A stretch of 64,000 nt of DNA from Nitzschia sp. pyKryTriq1 (taxonomy: Eukaryota; Bacillariophyta; Bacillariophyceae; Bacillariales; Bacillariaceae). The notes under the pieces were generated by a model. That model saw nothing but the letters and a program-made list of their open reading frames with translations, was not told where the DNA came from and did no database searches. Shown piece by piece: positions 1 through 10,053 of this stretch (the stretch's first letter is position 1; every line of letters begins with the position of its first letter). Position numbers and translations under genes: made by a program. Location: assembly GCA_956465555.1 (NCBI GenBank), contig OY101121.1, positions 1,512,722 to 1,576,721 of the forward strand, given 5' to 3'.

Positions 1-2831
1 AAAGGTTGGAAGGTCGACCACCGATGTCGCCAATGACTCCTACCGGTATTATGGGATCAAACATTTCATATGATCCACACGAAAGGTTCCCGACGAGCCC
101 TGCGGAAAGTAGCTTGGGGTCAATAGAAGATTATGAACAAGCCATGAACAACTTACCAATCCAGATCACAGCAGAGGAAGGACCTGATCGCGAAAAGGTG
201 CTGCGACAGATTGATGGAATAGTTTCTCCCCCGGTGATTCATGCTACTCGCTCGCCGTCATCCATGTCATCTATTGCGTCCACGGCTGCATCGCTGCAGT
301 TTTTTGAAGAAGAAGAAGACTCAATCGTAGAACCCGACCAGAACTCGGTATCAAGGCTCGATCAGGATCATGACTATAATACTGATATGGTTTCCCAAAC
401 GTCCAAGAAAGTTAAGAAGGTCAAGACAGTGGTCATCAAGTCATCCAAACCGAAGAAAGATCCAGATGAATCCTCCTTTGGTAGTTGGTTCAATTTTCTT
501 TGGGGCGGCCCTCCAAATTCCAATTCAGATCACGACGCCGAGGCAGAAGAATATGAAGAAAGCCTGGCCCCAATGTCGTGCGGTCGACAACGCTTGCCAC
601 TGCACGATCAATTGAGTGTCCCCACTTCCTTAGTACGCGTGGCTAGTCGAGATTTGATGGATGGATACGCCGAAGCAATTAATGCTCAAGAACTTTATAT
701 TGACCCTCGCATGCCCGAATGGATTGACAACCAATTTGCTGATAGGGAGAAGCTACCAAAAGATGGTACATATCAGCTGGGAGAATCTCGAACTGTCATT
801 GTGCATGAACTAATACGTGGAGCCTGGACCTGGTGCACGGCTTGGTCTCCTGATGGGAGGTGGCTTGCGATTGGAACCGAAAATCATCATTTGGCGGTGG
901 TAGATACCTTTTCTTCGTCCGTCTGGCGAATCAAGCACGACAAGCGCGTGTCTGGAACATCCCGGGAGAGCGATGCCACTCATTCCATTCGAAGTATTGC
1001 TTGGGGAGCACAGTTCATTGCTATTGGTGGGGTAGGCAGCTCCGTTTCTATCTTGGCCCCGACGGAGCCTTACCCCATTTTACACAGGATCACCCCTACA
1101 GGTTTTGTGGGTTCTCTGGACTGGCTGAAGGGTTCGAACACGCTGCTTATTGGCAGTCGCAACGGAAAAGCCATGATTGTGAAGATCTGGGCTGAGTTTT
1201 CAGACGCTTCTGCGCATTCCGTAGCCCCGGAAAGAGAGATCAGAAGCACGGTCCTTCACACCATCGACAGAGAGCGCGCTTGGGTAAATGTTGCCAAGTT
1301 CAGTCCTGGAGGAACGGCTTTGGCTGTGGGTGATAGCAAGGGTATACTTGGCGTATATAGCTACGAAGAAAAACCAGGCTCCCCAGTCACAGTGTCAAAC
1401 ATTGCAAACTTCAAGCTCGAAGATTCAATTCTCGATCTTGATTGGTCGCCTGATGGCCAATGGCTCTACGCTGGCGGGGAAGATTTTGTCGTTACAGTCA
1501 TTAATACCCAATGGTGGGAAGCTGTTCATCGCATCAAAAGAGATCGTTGGGTCCAATTCATTTCGTCGTCCCGTGGTGGTTCCCATGTAGCGCTCGGTGG
1601 GGTTTCATCAGAGGTTTCAATCCTGGACGTGGACAGGGGATGGGATGCCGCAATCAATGTCAGTCTGAAGGGGCTCGTTCCGCTATCGGCGAAATGGCAC
1701 CCTCAAGATCAGTATCTGGTTGTCACAGGACAGAACAACAGCATTCTGGCCGTTGAGACAACCCCGACTCGTTATGTCTCAGGTCATTTTCTCAGGTCTG
1801 TCTCTCCCATTCTGGCAATTGAATTTTCACCGGATGGACGCATGGCCGCCATTGGAAACGAGGCAGGGGTCATAACCATCTTCAAGCTCTCCGGAACAAC
1901 CTTCATCACTACGTACGAACTCGTGCTAGATGGTGACGGTTCCCTGTCGATTGAATGGAGCATGAACGGTGCATACCTCGCCGTTGTTGCTGGTAGCAAG
2001 GTAGTTGTCATCGCAAAGTCGAGTTCACTTCCTGGATCCGCTCCTCCCAACGCTTCTGGATTCCATGTCGCCCAAGTTATCCGCGATTTCGGTCTTGTTC
2101 AAGATGTGGCCATATCACCCAAGAGTCGTTACTTGGCCATCAGTGGTTCTGGTAAAACAAGATTCCTGGATGCCACATCCAATTTCAAGTGCATTCTGGA
2201 AGTAGAGAACAGCGGTACTACACTTTCAAATTCTTGGTCGCCGGATGGCTCTTGGTTTGCGACGATCGGGAAAAAGCAAAACCTGCTGATCTACGACACT
2301 TCTTCACCGAAGCCAGCCGATTGGCAAGTGATATTCACTGTCCACACAGAACATTCCGGGATGGCCTTGGCGTGGGGACCACAGATGCTAGGGGGTCTAC
2401 AGTATTGCGCCTACGGTGGGGAAGGCAAGAAGGTTTTTATCATGGAAATTCGAACGAAGGAACGGACTTGGGAGACGGTCCTTGGGATTCCACGTGAAGG
2501 CGTTATTAATGATTTGGACTGGAACGCAGAAGGTCTTGTGGCCGCAGCGATTGGCAACGGGACAGTAACGGTTATGGATCTTTCGTACCTCCAGTCAGGC
2601 TGGGCAGTGAACGAAATGGATTACAACTGGCAACGCCAGGCCCTGACTTGCTTCACAGAAATTCGAAGGAACAAGGGCAAGAACTCTATGAAGGCTGTTC
2701 GATGGATTCCATCCGCTCCCGGCTCTGACAGTCTGCTTGCCGTTGGTGGAACGGACGGGGAAGTTGAAATCGTTGATCTTACGGACCGCCAGAGGTGCAG
2801 TGGTTTCAACAAAGTGGCTCCCGTATCGTGA
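1..2831 (+). CDS. WD40-repeat protein, 5' end outside window
   Basis: The frame is open from the window edge to a TGA at 2829; the first in-window ATG is at 24, but the gene probably starts upstream. The first ~240 residues are low-complexity and Ser/Glu-rich, with a basic KKVKKVK patch. From about residue 265 to the end runs a series of WD40-like blades, visible as repeated SPDGRWLA, SPDGQWLY and SPDGRMAA motifs that each follow a hydrophobic strand and a short Gly/Asp turn. The blade count is compatible with two beta-propellers, so a scaffold role in a protein complex is inferred, but no specific family is recognised. No intron is needed. The frame is the longest on either strand and its shadows lack domain signal. 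Confident as a WD40 gene, not as to role. Confidence 0.85.
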   Translation, partial: RLEGRPPMSPMTPTGIMGSNISYDPHERFPTSPAESSLGSIEDYEQAMNNLPIQITAEEGPDREKVLRQIDGIVSPPVIHATRSPSSMSSIASTAASLQFFEEEEDSIVEPDQNSVSRLDQDHDYNTDMVSQTSKKVKKVKTVVIKSSKPKKDPDESSFGSWFNFLWGGPPNSNSDHDAEAEEYEESLAPMSCGRQRLPLHDQLSVPTSLVRVASRDLMDGYAEAINAQELYIDPRMPEWIDNQFADREKLPKDGTYQLGESRTVIVHELIRGAWTWCTAWSPDGRWLAIGTENHHLAVVDTFSSSVWRIKHDKRVSGTSRESDATHSIRSIAWGAQFIAIGGVGSSVSILAPTEPYPILHRITPTGFVGSLDWLKGSNTLLIGSRNGKAMIVKIWAEFSDASAHSVAPEREIRSTVLHTIDRERAWVNVAKFSPGGTALAVGDSKGILGVYSYEEKPGSPVTVSNIANFKLEDSILDLDWSPDGQWLYAGGEDFVVTVINTQWWEAVHRIKRDRWVQFISSSRGGSHVALGGVSSEVSILDVDRGWDAAINVSLKGLVPLSAKWHPQDQYLVVTGQNNSILAVETTPTRYVSGHFLRSVSPILAIEFSPDGRMAAIGNEAGVITIFKLSGTTFITTYELVLDGDGSLSIEWSMNGAYLAVVAGSKVVVIAKSSSLPGSAPPNASGFHVAQVIRDFGLVQDVAISPKSRYLAISGSGKTRFLDATSNFKCILEVENSGTTLSNSWSPDGSWFATIGKKQNLLIYDTSSPKPADWQVIFTVHTEHSGMALAWGPQMLGGLQYCAYGGEGKKVFIMEIRTKERTWETVLGIPREGVINDLDWNAEGLVAAAIGNGTVTVMDLSYLQSGWAVNEMDYNWQRQALTCFTEIRRNKGKNSMKAVRWIPSAPGSDSLLAVGGTDGEVEIVDLTDRQRCSGFNKVAPVS

Positions 2832-3880
2832 TAGAGATATGTCATGAAATGGCTTGGTCCTAGAACCATGTATTTTTACTACAGTGCACCCCATGTGAAT
2901 GCTCTACTTTTACGCTGCTTTAGCTTAGCTAGAGTAGTAGTAGCTACTAGTGCTCCTACGCTAGAGATAGAGACCATATAGCTAGCTGGGTGTATTGTCT
3001 GTTTCTCCGACTGGGGTGTGTCTACTCTAGAGAGATCGCGCTCGATTCTGCCAGACCATAGATCTCGAGTATACTACAAAAGCAATGTCGAATGGCTTCA
3101 GCTACCGTAGTTTGCGATCATCTGCAAGAAGCACAGGACGGCTCGGTTCCTGTACTGGTAGGCGAAAGGTCCTACTGTACTGGTAGTAGTAGCAATTGGG
3201 CTATCGAACGTGCTGGCAGCAATCGTTCAAGGTACGAGTGGTTGCCACTACCGGTGCTGGCACTTGAGAGTAAAGAGCTATCGGCACAGTACTCTCGCTA
3301 GAGCTAGTAGTAGCACCCGGCTGTGGGAGTGATGGATGGAGTAGTCTCTACAACTACAAGTACTCTAGACTGAGTCAATCGGTGGACTGTCTGGCGTGGC
3401 TATTATCGTTCCGGCGCAAGAGAGATTCATTGCTCTCAACCGTCAAGGTAGTAACTAAGAGCTAAAGCATCGAAAAAGTGTAGGTACACCTTGAAAAGTA
3501 GTACTTGTGTAGTAGCACTTGTAGAGTTAGTAGAGAGACGGGCCAGTCGGGCCAGTCGCCAGACGGGCCTGCCTGTACCTTGCCTTTACCAGTGGCCTGT
3601 ACACTGTACACAGTACTTGCTTGTAGACTACTGTACAATCCCGTATGTGAAGTTAGGGCTCATTGTTCTCTCTTCTCACATGAAAATGTCCTTCCCGACA
3701 AGAGGAATGTCAAGCATATATAGAATGTCCTCTAATGTCCTCTCCATCATCCGCCACTCATCTTCTGATCCTCCAATAAGCACTGTAACCTTAGAAGCAA
3801 GTGAGGCAATAATACGTTTTTGAATATAATAAAGAAGCTTTCCGCAGGTGCGATTTGTTAAATGTACGCTTCGCCGAGGA
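2832..3880. other. Intergenic, low-complexity, no gene seen
   Basis: This stretch between the WD40 gene and the transposon has many short CTAG/GTAG/AGTACT-rich runs (for example around 2920-3000 and 3295-3370). Only short open frames occur and none has family similarity. A 73-codon minus-strand frame at 3676-3897 runs into the transposon end and reads protein-like, but I could not tie it to any gene. Confidence 0.5.
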
Positions 3881-4027
3881 GAGCCCCTCAATGCCACCTT
3901 TTTGTAGCCGGCCCGGTCCTGTTCAAACCAACTCGTCCTGGCCTACTCCGACTAAACAGTGGTACTCCGACCGTCCGGCACACTCACCAATCAGGAATTA
4001 GGAATCAGAAAATTCAATAGAAAAATC
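3881..4027 (+). repeat. Left terminal inverted repeat of the MULE
   Basis: Begins GAGCCCCTCAATGCCACC and ends in AAAAATC. It is the reverse complement of 5380-5525 apart from one extra C in the GCCGGCCC stretch near 3913. Confidence 0.9.
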
Positions 4028-4220
4028 GAATTTTTCCCTTGTCAGCAGAGGGAGCAGGTGGCGCTCACTCACTCCACAACAATAAAAAAAGGGCACACAA
4101 TTTCCCATCACATCGCCGGAACAACATGTCCAGGTCGAACTTCGAGCCCCTTCCAAAAAAATACATCAAAAGACAGCAGCCTGCCATCGTCAAGCATGAT
4201 GGCAAGTTCTTTGTCTTCCT

Positions 4221-5225
4221 TCATCCAAATTGAAGGATTATTGTGCTATGCACTCTTCCCAACGTGTCAAGGCCAAGAGTAGCTAATGTCGGTGATGCGG
4301 TGCGACCTGTCAGACGGAAGAGGGGTCGTTTTTCCTGGTTGGTCCCAAAGGTAGTATCCATCCCGATGAGCTCAGGGAATTTTCCAAACATTTCTACCTG
4401 GTCAGCAGTTACCCACATCACACCAAGAAGTAGCTCACCACTTCCCAAAGACAATGCCTTGATAACGTTCCTAGCAAAGGATTTGCCTTCCTCGTCCAGC
4501 TCCACTGTTTCTGAAACCACCTGTTTTTCTTTAGACTTGCGTGTTTTTCGCACTGTCACCAAATGGTCATCTTCCAGACTGCATGAAATGAGCAAGGTGA
4601 AGTTAGTACAGAAAATTATTATGTTACTACCCCCACCAGACTGCATGAAATGAGCAACGTGAAGATAGTACAGAAAATTATTATGCATTTTCGAACTCGA
4701 CATCGAATTCGAATTCGATGTTGAATTACGTATTCGAATTCGAATTCGATATTTCGAATTCAATTTTCATATTTCCGAAGTGCTTACCTCTCGTAGCAGA
4801 AACCCCCTGCTGCAAATAAGTCTAATTTTCCTAAAGGCACCTTGCTTTTCAACAGTCCTCGTTACAAGAGAAAAGCCCACAGGGATGCATGCCTTGGCGC
4901 AGAGGGCAACAACTAGTTCTCTGACGGAAGCGCTATCCTCGTTGTATTGGGGGGGAAACCAGAGCTTGTGTTGTTCCTACATCGGGGTAAAAAACGTAAG
5001 GGAAATTCGAACTTTCGAGAGAAAATACTATTTTTCGAATTCGAACAATCTGAGTGCAGTACTTACACGGTCAGACTTAGACGCAGAATCAACAATGGTC
5101 GACGCGACATCATACCTGACTGTAGCTGTTGATGTCAGGTCCTCATGGAGGTCAAGGAAAATACCATCAGCCCTCCAAGTATTCTCCTCATCCAGTGATG
5201 AAAGGAGCTCGTCATAGGTTGACAT
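4221..5225 (-). pseudogene. Decayed MULE transposase (exons on minus strand)
   Basis: The clearest exon is 4221 to about 4590. It carries ELIGMDTTFGTNQEK followed by RPLFRLTGR, resembling the start of the MULE/FAR1 transposase catalytic domain (first catalytic Asp in D-T-T). A splice acceptor CATGCAG sits at its upstream edge. A second open stretch (about 4800-4967, minus) ends at a good GTAAGC donor. A first exon starts at an ATG at 5225 (MSTYDELLSS) and ends near a GTGTAAGT donor at about 5072. The phase between the second and third pieces does not fit with the obvious sites, and the rest of the catalytic domain (later acidic residues) is missing. I read it as a truncated or decayed transposase gene. 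Confidence 0.6.
4574..4685. repeat. 50-bp tandem duplication with 62-bp period
   Basis: The block at 4574-4623 starting CCAGACTGCATGAAATGAGC recurs at 4636-4685 with two or three mismatches. It duplicates the presumed splice acceptor (CATGCAG on the minus strand) of the transposase exon inside the MULE. Confidence 0.85.
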
Positions 5226-5379
5226 GATAATGGTGAGGTGTGTTTGATGGAGTAATGTAGAGATGATGTGATGTGAGAGTGATGCAGAGAATGAACACAA
5301 AATAAACACAAAACTTGCGGGGCGCAATGGTTGGATGTTGTTGCTTGGAAATTCGAAAGCGGAATTTTGGGAATTATCT

Positions 5380-5525
5380 GATTTTTCTATTGAATTTTCT
5401 GATTCCTAATTCCTGATTGGTGAGTGTGCCGGACGGTCGGAGTACCACTGTTTAGTCGGAGTAGGCCAGGACGAGTTGGTTTGAACAGGACCGGCCGGCT
5501 ACAAAAAGGTGGCATTGAGGGGCTC
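5380..5525 (-). repeat. Right terminal inverted repeat of the MULE
   Basis: Begins GATTTTT and ends GGTGGCATTGAGGGGCTC. It pairs with 3881-4027 over its full length with one indel. The near identity of the two ends points to a fairly recent insertion. Confidence 0.9.
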
Positions 5526-5877
5526 CCGAAGAATGTCATCTGTACCTCCATGTCCACTGTATCAAGTACCAAGCCTTGGATCAAGGAATGCGAGGAACAT
5601 CAAATGCCAGTTTTTTGCCAACGTTTTGGGCGTGATCTCATGGTTTCGCGATGACCCTGTAGAAATTCTACGAGGACGGCACTACTTCGACTATCAATTC
5701 TTCGGACATTATTGCCGTCTCGCTTGATCGATACGCACGCGGGTGGTACGTATCACGCAGATCGGTCCAACAACCAACAACAACAAACCTTCTCTCTTGG
5801 GATGATTCACAATTTGGAACATTGACGAGTTTCACTTGATTTTACCTCTATCATTTGTGGCAACTCTCAATAGCACC
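5526..5877. other. Intergenic, upstream of the U-box gene
   Basis: No coding evidence. It runs from the right end of the transposon to the U-box start codon and presumably holds that gene's promoter and leader. The 40 bp before the ATG are A/C-rich and end in CACC just before ATGG. Confidence 0.5.
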
Positions 5878-6588
5878 ATGGCTCCTGCTCCTCCCTCTGA
5901 ATTCATCTGTCCCCTCACCCATAAGCTCATGAGCGATCCCTTGATGAGCCGTTATGGTGATCACTTCGAGCGGTCGGCTATTATGGAGTGGTTCGAAAAG
6001 GGCAACAATTACTGCCCTGTGACAGGAAATCCTCTCCGTCCTTCTATGTTGGTTTCTAACAAAACACTTCAGTGGAAGATAAGCTACTGGGCCAAGAAGA
6101 ATGGTTACGAGTTGAGTGGAGAAGAAAAGACAGGCGAAGAGGCCGCGGTGGCATCGATCAGTTTTGTCGCCGTGCCTCATGCGAATTTCGTTTGTCCCTT
6201 GACTAATGATATCATGGAAGACCCTGTTACCACCAAGGAAGGCATTAACTTTGAGCGAAAGGCTATTCTCCGCTGGCTCGACGAGCAGGGTGAGATCTGC
6301 CCTGTCACGAAGAAGCCTCTCACTGTGGGTGGCATCGTTCCTAATGCCAAGCTTCAGTGGGAAATTAAGCAGTGGCAACTTAACTACGGAGATGCAAGCC
6401 AACAGATGTCCGAGCTTGAGCTAGAGGGAAAGCTCAGCAAGGCTATGATGATTTCGCGGGATGTTCCGCTTTCCGATATTGTTCTTGCTCTGGCTGCCGA
6501 AGAAGGAGTGACTCCCTCTGCGCCCACCAAAAAGAATACAAAAGAGGATGTGCAAAATGTCCTCGACGATGTCTTGGACGCATTGTAG
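5878..6588 (+). CDS. Double U-box domain protein
   Basis: The product is 236 residues from the ATG at 5878, in good context (CACCATGG); the frame is open further upstream only through a TTG. Two U-boxes are visible. The first (about residues 6-75) reads FICPLTHKLMSDP, then ERSAIMEWF, then CPVTGNPL. The second (about 100-175) reads FVCPLTNDIMEDPV, ERKAILRWLDEQG and CPVTKKPL. U-boxes are RING-like folds without zinc that recruit E2 enzymes, so an E3 ubiquitin-ligase role is likely, though no substrate-binding repeats (ARM, TPR or WD40) follow. The C-terminal 60 residues are helical with no recognised domain. Its stop lies 172 bp from the convergent thioredoxin-PUB gene. Confidence 0.9.
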   Translation: MAPAPPSEFICPLTHKLMSDPLMSRYGDHFERSAIMEWFEKGNNYCPVTGNPLRPSMLVSNKTLQWKISYWAKKNGYELSGEEKTGEEAAVASISFVAVPHANFVCPLTNDIMEDPVTTKEGINFERKAILRWLDEQGEICPVTKKPLTVGGIVPNAKLQWEIKQWQLNYGDASQQMSELELEGKLSKAMMISRDVPLSDIVLALAAEEGVTPSAPTKKNTKEDVQNVLDDVLDAL

Positions 6589-6760
6589 GGACATATCAAT
6601 GTTTCCAGTCGGCATATTTCTGCCAGCTGTCTCAATTTAGTGAAGGATCTGAGATTTTGCAAAGGCACAAATACTATACTTGCATGCATCGAGAAAAGGG
6701 GTTGAGATTGAGTAGATCGGGATTGTCTCGGCGTAATCAGTTCTAATATATCGGAGTTAT

Positions 6761-9181
6761 CTAAGATTCTTCAGTTTCCTCTGAGTCTTGTACAGACTCG
6801 TCATTCTCTACAGACTCGTCGTCCTCCTTTGGCTCTTTCTCTGGTTCTTCTTCGTCATCGGATACGTCATGTTCATACCAAACGCCACCGCCGCCGTCGA
6901 TGAGCTCAGCTTTGTTGTTGTCATCTTTGGAGTAAATACCTACGCTTTGCATTGTATGGCTTCCCTTTTTCTTTTTTTTCTCCGCTGCTCGATCCTTGAG
7001 ACTTGATGAGGATGTGGATGCTCCTGATCCGCCGATCTTGACAACCACAGCGGCGGCCGGCATCAGGCCATGTTCTTTAAGCGACTTCTTCATCTGCTCT
7101 TCGTTCGATGACTTGATGACTAATCGCTTGGCCACGCAAGTAATCTGCACTTCCTCCTCGCTCGATACATCGACTTCTAAAGCATGGAGAATGGAACTCA
7201 GTGGGTCGTCTTCATGGAGCACAACCTCGTGTACCTTCTTCTTGCCGTCGATTCGAAGCTTCAAGGAACATGCAGTCGGGTCAACATATTCTTCTTCCTC
7301 GTCTTCTACGATATCCTCGTCCTCCACAGATGCTTCCGTTTCTAATTGTAGCTTCGCGCGGTCTGCCTCATCTTTCCTCTTTCTGGCTGCAGTTGCCATT
7401 TCGTTGCGATTCTTTTGGATCCACTTGTCAATGCAATCCCTAGCAACGACGAGCGGCGCCACGTTGATAACTTTCTTGCCCTTACCCAGAATCATTTCTG
7501 AACCAGATTTCGCAAAACCAACACTCTTCAGAACTCCCAGAGCCTTTGAGTTGTTGGTAATCTTAGATGCAATCATCTTGTTCTCCAGGTTGACTTTTCG
7601 ATACTTTTGCTCATAGGGATTGTTGACAATATTGTTCATAAACGTGCGCAATAGTCCAGCGGTGCCTTCCACGTCAGGAACGGAATCGTCCAGGACCAAA
7701 GCATCCATTTGGGTAGTGATGCGATCATGAAGACGTTCTCGGGCCGAAAAGGAAAAACACGCCGCTCCTGCTGTCTTGACTAGCTTGGCGGTCAATTCTT
7801 CGTACTTCTTCGATTCATCCTCCGTGACGGCTGGTTTGAACGGTGCCGCCCCAAACAATCCCATCATGAAATTCTTCATCATATCTTCTGACTGAGGCAT
7901 CCCTTTAAACATGTGGACAATTTTCCCATCGCGGATCCCAAAAACAGTGGGCAAGGCAGTGACCTCCAAGGCGCCACTGACCGGTCGTTCATTGTCCGAG
8001 TTGATCTTGACCAATCGAAAAACTCCCCCTGATTTAACTGCCATTTCTTCGAGAGCGGGTCCCAATACTTTGCTAAGAGTTATGGAAGGATGAGGACACG
8101 ATTGCATCAAACTTGCAAGTTCCCATAGACTACTACATCATCCAACTTAAGTGGGATTCACTTACCACGGTCCACACCAGTCTGCATAGATGTCCAAAAG
8201 TACGGGGACGGGAGACTCGAGGACAAGTTCCTGTATTTGTGCTGTTGTTGCTTCAAACACAACGGTCTCTTTGGGCACAGGCTTGGGCATACCACTTGGA
8301 GGAGTTTCTCTTTTCGGTGCTGCTTTGGGTGTCAGTGGTAGAGTCGTTGGATCAAAATCAGCCTTGACCTCTACCATGCCCGGTGTCTTCTTGGAAGCTT
8401 CCGCACGCAATTGCGCTCTCATGGCTGCTTCTTCGTCATCTGCTTGCGCTTTTGATTGGGCCTCTTCCTCCTCCTCATCCAATTGATCTGCAATTAAAAT
8501 AGCACGTGCGTCCTCAATGTTGCCTTCGGCGAATGCAAGAGCTCGTCGACTGAGAAAGCCGTCGAATCCCTCCTCCTCCAACATTTTCAAATTTGGATCG
8601 TCGCTTGGAATACTTTCAATCAGATTCAGCTCATATTGAATCATTTCACGGGCTGCCTTTTCATTGTAGATTCGCTTATTTCCTTCTCCAAAGGTACACG
8701 TCGCTCCAATCGCAGCCATGGCCAACCGAGAATCGACATTCATATCCTTTGCAATCGAAGTTGCAAGGACATTGGGATCCTGTTCGGACGACTTTGATGA
8801 TGATGATTCGACTGCTGCTGCTGTGGACTCGGGCATGGCACAAATTCCATCCTTACACTCTCCTGTATTGTCGCCGTCCTCGCCGTCGTCTTCGGGAGGC
8901 GACATGCCGAGTTTCTTCATGGCAGCGTAGACCTTTTCGTCCAAACTCGGTTCTTCTGTGGTTGCTGTGCTGGAAGAAGCCACCGGTGCATCCACCGTAC
9001 TAGCCGCCTCATCCCCTCCTCGAATCATACTCATCGTCACAATCAAAGACGTTGTGGAAAAGTCTCGGACAGTAGGAGTCTGCAGTAATCCCCACGGCTG
9101 GACCGCCGATGCACTATTCGGGAAGCTTGCCGCGAGAACGACGCCGGCAACAACCCACGTTTTAGAGGTGGAATTTCCCAT
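6761..9181 (-). CDS. ER-leader UBA-thioredoxin-PUB-UBX-like protein
   Basis: Two exons, complement(6761..8072, 8166..9181), give about 775 residues. The intron has a GTAAGT donor and a TTAG acceptor and falls inside the thioredoxin motif: joining restores WCGPC followed by KVLGPALEEMA, the usual family order. Domains in order are: an N-terminal hydrophobic signal (about 9-25) with a possible A-S-A cleavage site followed by Val; a UBA-like helical stretch (EEEGFDGFL, then ALAFAEGNIEDARAIL); a thioredoxin fold (WCGPC near 335-339, cis-Pro in ALPTVFGI); a PUB/PUG domain (NNIVNNPYEQKYRKVNLEN, LGVLKSVGF), which binds p97/Cdc48; a ubiquitin-like UBX-type strand set; and a very acidic tail. Start chosen at MGNSTSKTW because it begins the signal. 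This combination suggests a redox-active Cdc48 cofactor behind the ER membrane, possibly in the periplastidal compartment (inference). Confidence 0.8.
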
Positions 9182-10053
9182 GTTTCTACAGGTAGTCGAC
9201 GACGACGACGACGACGACGATGATGATAATAATTCTACTTGACTGACTGACCGACTCGAGCTGGTTGCAATCAAACTTTCCGACAGGAATAAAATCAAGA
9301 CTATGGAATGCTTGATCGTTGGAATGAATGTCGATGCCAGGATCCAGGATGGTTTTCAACATGAAACATGAAACAAGAGCATGCTTATGATATGTGTAAT
9401 ACAACATCAGTTGAAAGTGCGTCTTCCACGTGTCGTCGTCGGATCGAATGATGTTTTACTCTACACGTACGTGTACCGGTACGGTACCAGGTACCAGGTA
9501 CCTGGTGCCTGGTACCAGTACACGTTCGCGTACTGTATTTTGATGGATCTGCAGATCGCTACTCGTACCGATCGATCTTTTCTTTCTTCGTACCGTACCG
9601 GTACGTACCGGTAGTCGTACAGTACACGTACCTGGTACCGCACTGGTACCGGTACAACAGTACCGGTACAAGTACAGTACCGGTACCACCGTACTACGTA
9701 GAATGACTGTAATGAAAAAACTTACGTAGCATATGTACCAAAATTCACGTCTGACGGCAGCCTCGTAGATCGGTCTAACCTTCATCCGTCTCTCAGCCAA
9801 CCCAAATCCACACAGACAGGCCACAAGACAATAGAGAGGAGCGACGATGGCGCTCCTCCTCTCAACCGATCTCATCTCGCAACGTTGTTGTGCCATTCAT
9901 ATAGGGCATTGTTGCTGTACGAGTACATAATAATAAGTGGACCTCCACCAGCACTGTTTCCCACAAGGAAGACGTCTTTTTGCTTTGGATTTGTTGAGGA
10001 ATAAGACTGTGCACCACATTTGTTATTGAATCATCTCACAAGAAATACTCAAA
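9182..10053. promoter_or_regulatory. Head-to-head intergenic region, GTAC-rich
   Basis: This 872-bp region separates the divergent thioredoxin-PUB and SPT5 genes and so should hold both promoters. A run of GAC/GAT triplets lies at 9196-9230. At 9474-9685 there are six copies of the palindrome TACCGGTA mixed with GGTACC and GTAC repeats. No convincing gene; minus-strand frames here are driven by the repeat. Confidence 0.6.
9474..9685. repeat. Cluster of TACCGGTA / GGTACC palindromes
   Basis: Six TACCGGTA copies plus an inverted GGTACCAGG...CCTGGTACC pair (about 9482-9520) lie within ~210 bp. The same 8-mer occurs once or twice in many other intergenic regions of the window. Confidence 0.8.

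Larger units (their letters stand above)
3881..5525. mobile_element. Mutator-like DNA transposon (MULE), degenerate
   Basis: Two ends of about 146-147 bp are inverted copies of each other (3881-4027 and 5380-5525), nearly identical with one single-base indel. Between them lie minus-strand transposase fragments with a MULE/FAR1-like D-T-T-F-x-x-N motif. Long inverted ends plus this transposase type indicate a Mutator-superfamily element. Possible target-site copies flank it: CCGAGGA at 3874-3880 and CCGAAGA at 5526-5532, 6 of 7 matching, which is weak support. The interior has an AT-rich stretch (4690-4765) built of repeated TTCGAATTCGAA blocks and an internal tandem duplication. It is probably no longer autonomous, since the transposase is short and the reading phases do not join cleanly. 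Confidence 0.8.

Noticed and set aside
3676-3897. 73-codon minus frame next to the left transposon end
   Set aside because: Partly inside the terminal inverted repeat, no family similarity, and joining with the right flank across the insertion gave no continuous frame.
9456-9896. 146-codon minus-strand frame with RYRYLY-like repeats
   Set aside because: Its body is the translation of the GTAC/TACCGGTA repeat cluster and it lacks any domain.
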